A stretch of DNA of 64,000 nucleotides from NCBI RefSeq assembly GCF_026163695.1, contig NZ_JAOTID010000018.1:1-64000 (forward strand), given 5' to 3'. Source of the stretch: Shumkonia mesophila (GTDB lineage: Bacteria > Pseudomonadota > Alphaproteobacteria > Rhodospirillales > Shumkoniaceae). Shown piece after piece: positions 16,469 to 24,417 of the stretch. The notes beneath the pieces are model-generated. The model was not told the origin of the DNA, searched no databases, and worked only from the letters and a program-made list of their open reading frames with translations. Each line of letters starts with the position of its first letter. Positions within the stretch are counted from its first letter, which is position 1. Position numbers and translations under genes: made by a program.

Positions 16469-17854
16469 TCAGACCAATCCGGTGAAGAACCGGTACGGCG
16501 GTTTCCCGGCCGCGTCGCGGGCGATCATCAGGGCCAGTTCGCGGAAGTGGTAGTCGCCCCACTGGCAGCTTTCGCCGCTGGGCACCTTGCGCCCCGCGGG
16601 CACGTGGTCCCAGCCGTTCGGGCGGTGGTAGATGGCGTGCAGCAGCAGGCCCTCGTGATCTTCGTCTTGGCTGAGGTAGGTCGGCGTCAGCAGGGTCCTG
16701 GCGACGGTCAGGCCGGCCTGGCGGTAGCGGCGGGCGGCGGTCGCTTCCCCCTCGGCTTCCAGCACGGTGGCCAGCCTCAGCAGGCCCTGGGCCATGATGG
16801 CGGAAGCCGAGCTGTCGACCGGCTCGTGGTCGTTATAGGGATCGGCCGGGCGGTCCCTGTACCCCGGCATGGCGGCCAAGCCGGGGGCGCCGGTATCCCA
16901 ATAGCAGACGCCGTCGGTGGGCGTGTTGGCGATGTAGTGGTCGGCGGTGGCCTGGGCGCAGGCGGTCATGATGTCGACGAGATCGCCATAGGCGTCCGCC
17001 TCCGGCCGGCCGGCCGCCTTCAGCGCCTGGAAAAGTTCAAGCTCCTCGGCGTAGCCGAGCGTGATCCAGGCCTGGCCGCGCGTCCAGGTGGTGAAGGGCG
17101 AGTAGCCCTGCTGCGAGCTGGGGCAGCGGAACTGGCCGTCGTTCACATTGAAGATGGCCTCGTGGCAGGTGCGGCCCCATTCGTCGTAGGCGTCGCGCTT
17201 CTTGCCGAAGAAGACGGCGGTCTCGGCGGTGACGGCGGCGTGCGCCGCCAGGCGGTCCAGCAGCGAGATCGACTGGTCGTGCTCGCCCTTGAGCGCGCGG
17301 CCCAGCAGGTGGGCGACGGCGAGTGCGCGCAGCGAGCGCATGGTGTCGACGAACAGCGAATGCGGCCCGTTGAAGGAATAGATGTAGCCCTTGCCCTTGC
17401 CGAGGTCGGTCCAGCGCGCCGCCTGGACGGCGCCGCTGGAGGCCAGCGCCATCTCGAGGTACGCCTTCTCGTCGGCCTTCTCGGGCAGCCGGCCCTCGGC
17501 CATCAGGCGCAGCAGGTTGCCGTAGGTGGAAACGCAGTTGAAGCCGTGGTCATGGACGCCGACGTGGGTGACGTGCTTGCCCATGTGCTCGCGCGTGCCG
17601 TTGCGCCCGAATTCCAGCGCCCATTTGTCGCCGGTGGCGTCGAACTGCAACAGGCCCGAACCGTAGACGAAGCCCTCGGTCCATTCGGTCCAGCCGCGGT
17701 TGACGTACTGGCCCTTGACCGTGAATACCGGCGCCCCCTTCTCGGGGTCCCAGCGCTCGGCCAGGCGGCGGATCTTCACCCCGGAAAGCGCCCACAGCTG
17801 CTTGATGCCCTTGGCGAGGTCGCGGGACGTCAGCTTGTCGTCGATGTTGATCAT
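16469..17854 (-). CDS. GH88-family unsaturated glucuronyl hydrolase
   Basis: A 461-residue (alpha/alpha)6-barrel protein. Family features include HDHGFNCVSTYGNLL with Asp102, GPHSLFVDTMRSLRAL with Asp170 (likely the general acid), FTTWTRGQAWITLGYAEEL, and EPVDSSASAIMAQGLL. These enzymes hydrate the 4,5-double bond left by polysaccharide lyases and release unsaturated uronic acid. No signal peptide is present, so imported oligosaccharides would be processed in the cytoplasm. It is convergent with tctA and preceded by an inverted repeat at 17873-17955. No lyase gene is visible nearby. Confidence 0.85.
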   Translation of the reverse strand: MINIDDKLTSRDLAKGIKQLWALSGVKIRRLAERWDPEKGAPVFTVKGQYVNRGWTEWTEGFVYGSGLLQFDATGDKWALEFGRNGTREHMGKHVTHVGVHDHGFNCVSTYGNLLRLMAEGRLPEKADEKAYLEMALASSGAVQAARWTDLGKGKGYIYSFNGPHSLFVDTMRSLRALAVAHLLGRALKGEHDQSISLLDRLAAHAAVTAETAVFFGKKRDAYDEWGRTCHEAIFNVNDGQFRCPSSQQGYSPFTTWTRGQAWITLGYAEELELFQALKAAGRPEADAYGDLVDIMTACAQATADHYIANTPTDGVCYWDTGAPGLAAMPGYRDRPADPYNDHEPVDSSASAIMAQGLLRLATVLEAEGEATAARRYRQAGLTVARTLLTPTYLSQDEDHEGLLLHAIYHRPNGWDHVPAGRKVPSGESCQWGDYHFRELALMIARDAAGKPPYRFFTGLV

Positions 17855-17872
17855 GGCGCTTTCCTCTATACT

Positions 17873-17955
17873 ATTTCGGGGACAGCATACTTAATTCCCG
17901 CGCCAGGAACGAGCCGTCTGGAACCATGCGGAATTAAGTATGCTGTCCCCGAAAT
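17873..17955. repeat. inverted repeat of the GGGGACAGCATACTTAATTC family
   Basis: 26-bp perfect arms (17873-17898 and 17930-17955) flank a 31-bp spacer. The inner 20 bases, GGGGACAGCATACTTAATTC, differ at one position from the palindrome inserted in cobQ (51556-51616). It lies between the GH88 start and the mipZ stop. Confidence 0.85.
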
Positions 17956-17985
17956 TACTGTCACCGAAATTACTGTCACCGAAAT
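17956..17985. repeat. 15-bp tandem repeat next to the inverted repeat
   Basis: TACTGTCACCGAAAT occurs twice in direct succession, and a preceding TGTCCCCGAAAT is related. It ends within a few bases of the mipZ stop codon (TCA, 17990-17992 on the plus strand). Confidence 0.75.
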
Positions 17986-17989
17986 TATT

Positions 17990-18832
17990 TCATAGCGTAA
18001 AAGTCCCGGCCGGCGATAGGGCTTCGACCAGGCGGCGGATCTCGGCCCGGGCGGCGACGTGCGACATCGTCAGACCGACACCGGTCTCGGCCTCGCGCAG
18101 GTCCAAGAGCGTCAGGCCGTCGGGGAACATCTCCTGGAAGACCGTGCGCTCGGAAAAGCCGGGCACCAGGCGGAAGGCGAAACGGGACGCGAGGTCGGTC
18201 AGCGTGCGCGCCACCTCGCGGCCGACCCGGGTTTCCGGCTGGCGGCGGCGGTTGTGGCAGACGAACCACTCGGCCGGGGGCAATCCGGCCCGCGCCCGCT
18301 GCTGGCGCACGCTCCACACGAACTCGGCGTAAGGCCCCGGCTTGACGGCGCGGCCCTGGCGGCGGTCGAGGTTGCCGATGAGGTCGAGGTCGAGATGGCT
18401 TTCCCCGACCGGGGTGACGATGACGTCGGCCAGCACGTGCACCGCCATCGAAACCTCGTCGACCCGCCCCGGGGTGTCGACGATGACCAGGTCATGGCCG
18501 TCGAGGAGGGCCGCCACGTGGTCGGCGGCATCGGTCGGGGTCACCGGGTTGGGGCCGCGCTTATGCGTCGGCATCGGCAGCGGCACGCCGCGCCCCGCGG
18601 CGAAGGCGGCGCGGTTTTCGAGATAGCGGGTGAGGGAGGCCTGGCGGACGTCGAGGTCGAGGCTGCCGACCTTCAATCCGGCGCGCAGGAAGCCGACCAC
18701 CAGGTGCATGGCCACCGTCGACTTGCCGCTGCCGCCCTTCTCGTTGCCGATGACCAGCACGCGGGCGCGCCTGCCCCCGGCAGTAGCGACAGTGGAAGGC
18801 GGGGGAGAAACGGCCGGGCTGGCATCATCCAT
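17990..18832 (-). CDS. mipZ: MipZ-like ParA-family division-site ATPase
   Basis: A 280-residue ParA/MinD-superfamily ATPase. The deviant Walker A loop GNEKGGSGKSTVAMHL is near residue 25, and the switch sequence SLDLDVRQASLTRYLENR is diagnostic of MipZ. Walker B is DLVIVDTPG. MipZ forms a gradient from the cell poles with ParB and inhibits FtsZ, placing the division plane in alphaproteobacteria. A start at 18832 leaves a short proline-rich tail before the P-loop; an upstream start at 18910 would add a 26-residue tail that looks non-conserved. It stands alone between repeats and pcaQ. Confidence 0.85.
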   Translation of the reverse strand: MDDASPAVSPPPSTVATAGGRRARVLVIGNEKGGSGKSTVAMHLVVGFLRAGLKVGSLDLDVRQASLTRYLENRAAFAAGRGVPLPMPTHKRGPNPVTPTDAADHVAALLDGHDLVIVDTPGRVDEVSMAVHVLADVIVTPVGESHLDLDLIGNLDRRQGRAVKPGPYAEFVWSVRQQRARAGLPPAEWFVCHNRRRQPETRVGREVARTLTDLASRFAFRLVPGFSERTVFQEMFPDGLTLLDLREAETGVGLTMSHVAARAEIRRLVEALSPAGTFTL

Positions 18833-18947
18833 GGGCGGGGCGGGGATCGCGGTTGGAGACGAGGCCCGCAAAGTGCCGGCCCGGGGACGATCCGTCAAGG
18901 CCGGTGGCATATCCCGCGGCCATCCCTTATCTGTCGGGCCCCGGTAC

Positions 18948-19874
18948 CTACAAACTGCCGCCGAATTTGGCGGCCACCTCGCGCACCGCCTGCATCAGCA
19001 TTTGCGTCGCCAGGCCGGGCGGGGCGTCGGCGCGCGTGGTCAGGCCGACCGGGCCGGTGGTGCCCTCGGTCTCGACCGGCAGTTCGACCAGCAGGCCGTC
19101 CTCGATGTCGTCGGCGACGACGCCGGTCGAGATCGCCCACACGGCGTCGGACTCGCGCAGGTACTTGCGCCCGAAGGCCGGCGACACGGTCTCCACCGTA
19201 TCGGGCAGGCTGCCGATGCCGTTGACGATCAGCAGCCGCTCGACGTAGGGCTGGATGGCGGCGCCCGGCGGCGGCACCAGCACGGTGTAGTCGCGGATGC
19301 GCGCCAGATCGAACGGCCGCTCGGCCAGCAGTGGATGGCCGGCCCGCACCAGGAAGCCGACCTTTTCCGAATAGAGATGCTCGAAGGTCAGCCCGATCAT
19401 CAGGTCGGGGCTGGACAGCCGTCCCACCACCAGGTCGAGGTCGCCCACCCGCAATTGGGACAGCAGCACCGTGTTGTAGCCGGTGACGATCCGCACCGTG
19501 GTTTCCATACCATCCGCCTTGAAGGCCCGTACCGCCGCCGGCATGACGCGCGCCGCCACCGTGGGCAGGATGCCGATGGTGACGGTGAGCCCGCCCTTCT
19601 CGCGGGCCTGCTCGATGCTGTCCACCCCCTGGCGCAGGGCGCTGACGCTGGTGCCGGCATAGCGCAGGAAGACCTCGCCGAAACGGGTCAGGCTGGCGCC
19701 GCGCTTGGAGCGGTCGAACAACTTGACGTCGAGCGTCTCCTCCAACTCGCGGATGGTCTTGGAGACCGCCGGCTGGGTGACGTTCAGCACCTCGGACGCC
19801 TTGACCACGCTCTTCTGGCGGGCCACCTCGAGAAAGCATTGCAGGTGCCGGAACTTGATTCGCTGATAGAGCAT
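18948..19874 (-). CDS. pcaQ: LysR-family activator of the pca operon
   Basis: A 308-residue LysR regulator beginning MLYQRIKFRHLQCFLEVARQ, with helix-turn-helix KASEVLNVTQPAVSKTIREL, and a standard effector domain. The start motif IKFRHLQ and its position divergent from pcaD fit PcaQ, which activates pcaDCHGB in response to 3-carboxymuconate lactone derivatives in rhizobia and Agrobacterium. A start at 19874 is chosen by family length; an upstream reading to 19925 would overlap the likely operator. Two GGTTAT direct repeats at 19914 and 19930 lie just upstream. Confidence 0.88.
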   Translation of the reverse strand: MLYQRIKFRHLQCFLEVARQKSVVKASEVLNVTQPAVSKTIRELEETLDVKLFDRSKRGASLTRFGEVFLRYAGTSVSALRQGVDSIEQAREKGGLTVTIGILPTVAARVMPAAVRAFKADGMETTVRIVTGYNTVLLSQLRVGDLDLVVGRLSSPDLMIGLTFEHLYSEKVGFLVRAGHPLLAERPFDLARIRDYTVLVPPPGAAIQPYVERLLIVNGIGSLPDTVETVSPAFGRKYLRESDAVWAISTGVVADDIEDGLLVELPVETEGTTGPVGLTTRADAPPGLATQMLMQAVREVAAKFGGSL

Positions 19875-19913
19875 GCGACTTGCCTTCCCCGACCGGGGCC
19901 CGACGCGAGCGGA

Positions 19914-19935
19914 GGTTATATGCACTATAGGTTAT
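19914..19935. promoter_or_regulatory. candidate PcaQ binding site
   Basis: GGTTAT occurs at 19914-19919 and again at 19930-19935 (ATAACC on the other strand), 16 bp apart, in the 152-bp space between pcaQ and pcaD. PcaQ sites described in rhizobia contain ATAACC elements. The assignment is by position and motif only. Confidence 0.45.
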
Positions 19936-20026
19936 GATAGCTGTTTGATTTGTCATTTTACATAATTTTTTAAATTGGGCACCGTACGCCCTCGAGATCT
20001 CAACCCGCGGCCAAGGCGTTTTCCCC

Positions 20027-20812
20027 ATGCAGGCAGTCAGGACCCGCGACGTCGTTCTCCATGCCGCCGAGGGGGGGCGGGCCGATGGCGCGCCCATCGT
20101 CTTCATCAACTCGCTGGGCACCGATTTCAGGATCTGGGACGAGGTGGCTCGCCGCCTGGCCCCCGACCACCGGCTGATCCGCTTCGATCAGCGCGGCCAT
20201 GGCCTGAGCGGCTGCCCCGACGGCCCCTATGTCATCGCCGATCTGGTGGCCGACCTGTTTGCCGTGCTCGACCATTTCGCCGTGGAGGAGGCTACCTTGG
20301 TCGGCCTCTCGGTCGGCGGCATGGTCGCGCTGGGCGCCGCCCAGGCCCGTCCCGACCGCGTCCGCCGCTTGGTGCTTTCGGACACCGCGCACCGCATCGG
20401 CCCCCGCGAGTTGTGGGAGCAGCGTATCGCCGCCGTCAATGCCGGGGGCGTCGCCTCTATCGCCGAGGGCGTGCTGGAGCGATGGTTTTCCGCCCCCTTC
20501 CGGTCCGGGCGCGCCGACGAGCTGGCCCTGTGGCGGGCCCTGCTGACGCGCACGCCGGCTCCCGGCTACGCCGCCACCTGCGCCGCCATCCGCGACGCCG
20601 ACCTCACGGTGGCCGCCTGTTCGGTGGCGGTGCCGACGCTCTGCCTCGTCGGCTCCGAGGACAAGGCGACGCCGCCCGTGCTGGTTCGCGAACTGGCGGG
20701 CCTCATCAAAGGGGCCCGGCTTGACGTCATCGAGGGCTCGGGCCATCTGCCTCCCATCGACAACGCCCAGGCCTTCACCCGCCGTCTGGCCGCCTTCCTG
20801 AAGGAGAACTGA
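20027..20812 (+). CDS. pcaD: 3-oxoadipate enol-lactonase
   Basis: A 261-residue alpha/beta hydrolase. The nucleophile elbow is GLSVGGM (Ser near residue 97), the acid lies in GSEDKATP and the catalytic His in GSGHLPPID. FINSLGTDFRIWD supplies the oxyanion-hole region typical of this subgroup. It hydrolyses 3-oxoadipate enol-lactone to 3-oxoadipate. It is first in the pcaDCHG operon divergent from pcaQ, 4 bp from pcaC. Confidence 0.92.
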   Translation: MQAVRTRDVVLHAAEGGRADGAPIVFINSLGTDFRIWDEVARRLAPDHRLIRFDQRGHGLSGCPDGPYVIADLVADLFAVLDHFAVEEATLVGLSVGGMVALGAAQARPDRVRRLVLSDTAHRIGPRELWEQRIAAVNAGGVASIAEGVLERWFSAPFRSGRADELALWRALLTRTPAPGYAATCAAIRDADLTVAACSVAVPTLCLVGSEDKATPPVLVRELAGLIKGARLDVIEGSGHLPPIDNAQAFTRRLAAFLKEN

Positions 20813-20816
20813 GCCC

Positions 20817-21200
20817 ATGTCGGAGGATCGCTATCAACGGGGCATGCGGACGCGCCGGGCGGTGCTGGGCGACGTCCACGTGGACAAGGCCGAAGCCGGC
20901 AAGAATGGGTTCGACGCCGAGTTCCAGAAGTTCATCGCCGAGGGGGCGTGGGGCACGGTGTGGGCCGGAGACGCCATCACCCGGCGCGAGCGCAGCCTGG
21001 TGACCATCGCGCTGCTGGCGGCGCTCGGCCATCACGAGGAACTGGCCATGCACATCCGCGCCAGCCGCAACACCGGGGCCACGGTCGCCGACATCCGCGA
21101 GGTGCTGTTGCACGTCGCCGTCTATGCCGGGGTGCCGGCGGCCAACCGGGCGTTCGCCACCGCCAAGCAGACGTTCGCCGAATTGAACATCGAGGTTTGA
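20817..21200 (+). CDS. pcaC: 4-carboxymuconolactone decarboxylase
   Basis: A 127-residue all-helical protein of the AhpD-like/CMD family with the motif [17 protein letters not shown] and the end [19 protein letters not shown]. It decarboxylates 4-carboxymuconolactone to the enol-lactone that PcaD uses. Length is normal. It is separated from pcaD by 4 bp and from pcaH by 11 bp. Confidence 0.93.
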   Translation: MSEDRYQRGMRTRRAVLGDVHVDKAEAGKNGFDAEFQKFIAEGAWGTVWAGDAITRRERSLVTIALLAALGHHEELAMHIRASRNTGATVADIREVLLHVAVYAGVPAANRAFATAKQTFAELNIEV

Positions 21201-21211
21201 GGGAGAGGGGA

Positions 21212-21937
21212 ATGGAGGGCAGCGCAGAATACATGCCGCGCAACCGCGGCATCCATCCGCCGGCGCTGACGCCGGGCTACAAGACGACGGTCCTGCGCTC
21301 GCCGCAGAAGGCGCTGATTTCGTTGCAAAATTCCTTGTCCGAAATCACCGGCCCGATGTTCGGCGACCAACCGTTGGCGCCGCTGGAGAACGACCTTCTC
21401 AAGAACGCCGCGGTGGATGGCGATCCCATCGGCGAGCGCATCATCGTGCACGGCCAGGTGCTGGACGAAAGCGGCCGGCCGGTCCCCAACACCTTGATCG
21501 AGGTGTGGCAGGCCAACGCCGGCGGCCGCTACCGCCATCTGAACGACCGCTACCTGGCGCCGCTCGACCCCAACTTCGCGGGCGTCGGGCGCTGCCTCAC
21601 CGACGCCGAGGGGTATTACTTCTTCCGCACCGTCAAGCCGGGACCGTATCCCTTTCGCAATCACCTGGACAGCTGGCGGCCGGCCCACATCCACTATTCG
21701 TTGTTCGGGCCGGCCTTCGCCACCCGGCTGATCACCCAGATGTATTTCGAGGGCGATCCGCTGATCCCCTATTGCCCGATCCTCAATACCATTCCGGACC
21801 CGGGCGCCAGGGAGCGTCTCGTCGCCCCCATCGACCTCAGGGCCGGGGTGCCTCTCGACTGCCTGGCCTATCGCTTCGATATCGTGCTGCGCGGCCGGCG
21901 CTCGACGTTGTTCGAAAACCGCCTCGAGGGGAACTGA
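21212..21937 (+). CDS. pcaH: protocatechuate 3,4-dioxygenase, beta subunit
   Basis: A 241-residue intradiol dioxygenase subunit. The non-haem Fe(III) ligands are all present: Tyr107 ([11 protein letters not shown]), Tyr146 (PGPYPF), His159 and His161 ([11 protein letters not shown]). The following [12 protein letters not shown] and [14 protein letters not shown] match the catalytic beta chain. It opens the protocatechuate ring between the hydroxyls using O2 to give 3-carboxymuconate. ATG 21212 is chosen because GGGAGAGGGG lies directly upstream. Confidence 0.95.
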   Translation: MEGSAEYMPRNRGIHPPALTPGYKTTVLRSPQKALISLQNSLSEITGPMFGDQPLAPLENDLLKNAAVDGDPIGERIIVHGQVLDESGRPVPNTLIEVWQANAGGRYRHLNDRYLAPLDPNFAGVGRCLTDAEGYYFFRTVKPGPYPFRNHLDSWRPAHIHYSLFGPAFATRLITQMYFEGDPLIPYCPILNTIPDPGARERLVAPIDLRAGVPLDCLAYRFDIVLRGRRSTLFENRLEGN

Positions 21938-21940
21938 GCC

Positions 21941-22558
21941 ATGCCCGTCAAATACCTGGTCGAGACGGCATCCCAGACCGCCGGGCCGTTCCTGCATATC
22001 GGCATGGTGCCTTCCGCCATCGGGCTCAAGACGCCCGACCTCGCCGGCAGCGTGCTGGCCACCCCGGAAACCAAGGGTCAGCACATCCGCGTCGAGGGGT
22101 ATGTCATCGACGGCGCCGGCACGCCGGTCAAGGATGCGCTGATCGAACTGTGGCAGGCCAATGCCGACGGCGGCTACAACCATCCGGCCGACACCCAGAA
22201 GAAGGCCATCGACCCGGCCTTTTCCGGCTTCGGGCGCGCCGCCACCGATTTCAAGACCGGCCTTTACTGGTTTCAGACCGTCAAACCCGGCCGGGTGATG
22301 GGGCGCGACGGCCGCCTGATGGCGCCGCACCTCAACCTCGCCGTCTGCGCGCGCGGCATCAACATCCACCTCAACACGCGGATGTATTTTTCAGACGAGG
22401 CGGCGGCCAACGCCGAGGACCCGGTGATGGCCCTGATCGAGCAGCCGGCCCGGCGCGACACCCTGATCGCCAGGCGCAGCGAAAAGAAGAAAACGGTCGT
22501 CTACCGCTTCGACATCGTGCTCCAGGGCGCCAACGAAACCGTCTTTTTCGATATCTGA
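21941..22558 (+). CDS. pcaG: protocatechuate 3,4-dioxygenase, alpha subunit
   Basis: A 205-residue partner of PcaH. It has the shared beta-sandwich fold (SQTAGPFLHIGM at the start, DALIELWQANADGGYNHP, CARGINIHLNTRMYF, VYRFDIVLQGANETVFFDI at the end) but lacks the full iron ligand set, as expected of the alpha chain. It starts 4 bp after pcaH, which supports co-translation. Confidence 0.94.
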   Translation: MPVKYLVETASQTAGPFLHIGMVPSAIGLKTPDLAGSVLATPETKGQHIRVEGYVIDGAGTPVKDALIELWQANADGGYNHPADTQKKAIDPAFSGFGRAATDFKTGLYWFQTVKPGRVMGRDGRLMAPHLNLAVCARGINIHLNTRMYFSDEAAANAEDPVMALIEQPARRDTLIARRSEKKKTVVYRFDIVLQGANETVFFDI

Positions 22559-22560
22559 CC

Positions 22561-23424
22561 ATGGCGAAATTCCAGACCCTGAGCGAGGCCCTGGCCGAAA
22601 ACCTGCATGACGGCGATGCCGTGGCCTTCGAAGGCTTCACCCACCTGATCCCGGCCGCCGCCGCCCACGAGGCGATCCGCCAGGGCCGCAAGGACCTGAC
22701 GCTGATCCGCATGACGCCCGACATCATCTACGATCAGATGATCGGGATGGGATGCGCGAAGAAGGTCATCTTTTCCTACGCCGGCAACCCCGGGGTCGGG
22801 CTGCTGCGCCGCCTGCGCGACGCGGTCGAGAACGGCTGGCCCAAGCCCATCGAGATCGAGGAGCACAGCCACGCCGCAATGGCGAACGCGTATGAGGCCG
22901 GGGCGGCCGGGCTGCCGTGCGCGGTCTTTCGCGGCTACATCGGGGCCGGGCTCAAGGCGGTCAATCCCAACATCCGCTCCGTCACCTGCCCCTTTACGGG
23001 CGAGGAACTGGCGGCGGTGCCGGCCCTCAACCCCGACGTCGGCATCATCCACGCCCAGAAGGCGAATGAGCGCGGCGACGTGCTGGTCGAGGGTATCGTC
23101 GGCGCGCAGAAGGAGGTGGTGCTGGCCTCAAGGTGCGCCGTCGTCACCGTCGAGGAGGTGGTCTCGGATTTCGCGGGGGTCCACGTGAATGCCTGTGTGC
23201 TGCCCCATTGGACCATCGCCTCCATCGCCGTGGTGCCGGGCGGCGCGCATCCGTCCTACGCGCATGGCTATTACAGGCGCGACAACGCCGCTTATCTGGC
23301 CTGGGACGAGATCGCCGCCGATCGCGAGCGCTTCGCGGCCTGGATGGAGGAGAACGTGATGAAGGCGACGCCCGAGGCCTTCATCGGCCGCGTCGCCGGC
23401 CTCGGCAAGGAGGCCCGTCGGTGA
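22561..23424 (+). CDS. pcaI: 3-oxoadipate CoA-transferase subunit A (CatI/glutaconate-CoA-transferase type)
   Basis: A 287-residue CoA-transferase alpha subunit. Its length and motifs (FEGFTHLIPAAAAHEAIRQ, MTPDIIYDQMIGMGCAKKV, CPFTGEELAAVPALNPD) match the CatI-type group related to glutaconate CoA-transferase rather than the shorter SCOT-like PcaI (about 230 aa) of Pseudomonas putida. It transfers CoA from succinyl-CoA to 3-oxoadipate together with the next gene product. It follows pcaG by 2 bp and overlaps pcaJ by 4 bp. Confidence 0.85.
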   Translation: MAKFQTLSEALAENLHDGDAVAFEGFTHLIPAAAAHEAIRQGRKDLTLIRMTPDIIYDQMIGMGCAKKVIFSYAGNPGVGLLRRLRDAVENGWPKPIEIEEHSHAAMANAYEAGAAGLPCAVFRGYIGAGLKAVNPNIRSVTCPFTGEELAAVPALNPDVGIIHAQKANERGDVLVEGIVGAQKEVVLASRCAVVTVEEVVSDFAGVHVNACVLPHWTIASIAVVPGGAHPSYAHGYYRRDNAAYLAWDEIAADRERFAAWMEENVMKATPEAFIGRVAGLGKEARR

Positions 23425-24194
23425 GCGACTTCACCCCCACCGAGATGATGACGGTCGCCGCCGCCCGGGCGCTTCGGAACGACGACGTCTGCTTCGTCGG
23501 CATCGGCGCCCCCTCGGCCGCCTGCAACCTGGCCCGCTTGACCCATGCGCCGGACATCACGCTGATCTATGAAAGCGGCACCATCGGGACCAAGCCCGAC
23601 ATCCTGCCGCTTTCCATCGGCGACGGCGAATTGTGCGACACCGCCGTCACCACCGTGCCGGTGGCCGAAATGTTCCGCTATTGGCTGCAGGGCGGACGCA
23701 TCACCATCGGCTTTCTGGGCGGCGCCCAGATCGACCGCTTCGGCAACCTCAACACCACCGTCGTCGGCGACTACAAAAAGCCCAAGGTGCGCCTGCCCGG
23801 CGGCGGCGGGGCGCCGGAAATCGCGGTCTCCTGCGGCCAGATCTACATCACCATGGCGCAATCGAAGCGCGCCTTCGTTGAAACCATCGACTTCGTAACC
23901 TCGCTGGGCCACGGCAAGGGCGGCGACGATCGCGTCCGCCACGGGGTTAAGACCCAGGGGCCGACGCTGCTCATCACCGACCTCGCGGTGTGGAAGCCCG
24001 ATCCCGTCACCAAGGAATTCACCGTCGTTTCCCTGCATCCCGGGGTGACCCGTGAGCAGATCCAGGAAACGGTCGGCTGGACGGTGCGCTTCGCCGCCGA
24101 GGTCACTGAAACGCCGCCGCCGACGGATGAAGAGCTGGCCGTCCTGCGCGACCTCAAATCCCGCAGCGACGCCGCGCACCGGGGGCAGGGGTAA
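23421..24194 (+). CDS. pcaJ: 3-oxoadipate CoA-transferase subunit B (CatJ type)
   Basis: A 257-residue beta subunit with the catalytic Glu51 in LIYESGTIG, where the CoA thioester intermediate forms. GRITIGFLGGAQIDRFGNLN is also typical of the glutaconate-type group. The start GTG overlaps the pcaI stop (GTGA), so the subunits are translationally coupled. The expected next enzyme, the thiolase PcaF, is not in the window. Confidence 0.85.
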   Translation: MSDFTPTEMMTVAAARALRNDDVCFVGIGAPSAACNLARLTHAPDITLIYESGTIGTKPDILPLSIGDGELCDTAVTTVPVAEMFRYWLQGGRITIGFLGGAQIDRFGNLNTTVVGDYKKPKVRLPGGGGAPEIAVSCGQIYITMAQSKRAFVETIDFVTSLGHGKGGDDRVRHGVKTQGPTLLITDLAVWKPDPVTKEFTVVSLHPGVTREQIQETVGWTVRFAAEVTETPPPTDEELAVLRDLKSRSDAAHRGQG

Positions 24195-24214
24195 GGGAAT
24201 GGACGCGCACGCCA

Positions 24215-24312
24215 GCCCCCCCCTCCCAACCCTCCCCCACAAGGGGGGAGGGAAGAGGGCGCCGTTTTCCTCTCTTTCTCCCTCCCCCTTGATGGGGGAG
24301 GGCAGGGAGGGG
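24215..24312. repeat. dispersed double hairpin repeat within the pca operon
   Basis: CCCTCCCCCACAAGGGGGGAGGG-type and CCCTCCCCCTTGATGGGGGA-type hairpins sit in the 223-bp gap between pcaJ and pcaB. They are the same repeat family as 3836-3940. The gap breaks an otherwise tightly packed operon, and insertion after operon formation is likely. Confidence 0.75.
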
Positions 24313-24417
24313 GTGAGCCGTCATGCCCGCACTGCGCGTAAGGCACTTGGAATTCCCGCCGGCCGCGACCATTTTGAGGACCGGCGGCCGGGGGGCGCCG
24401 GGAAGGGGGACTGGGGC

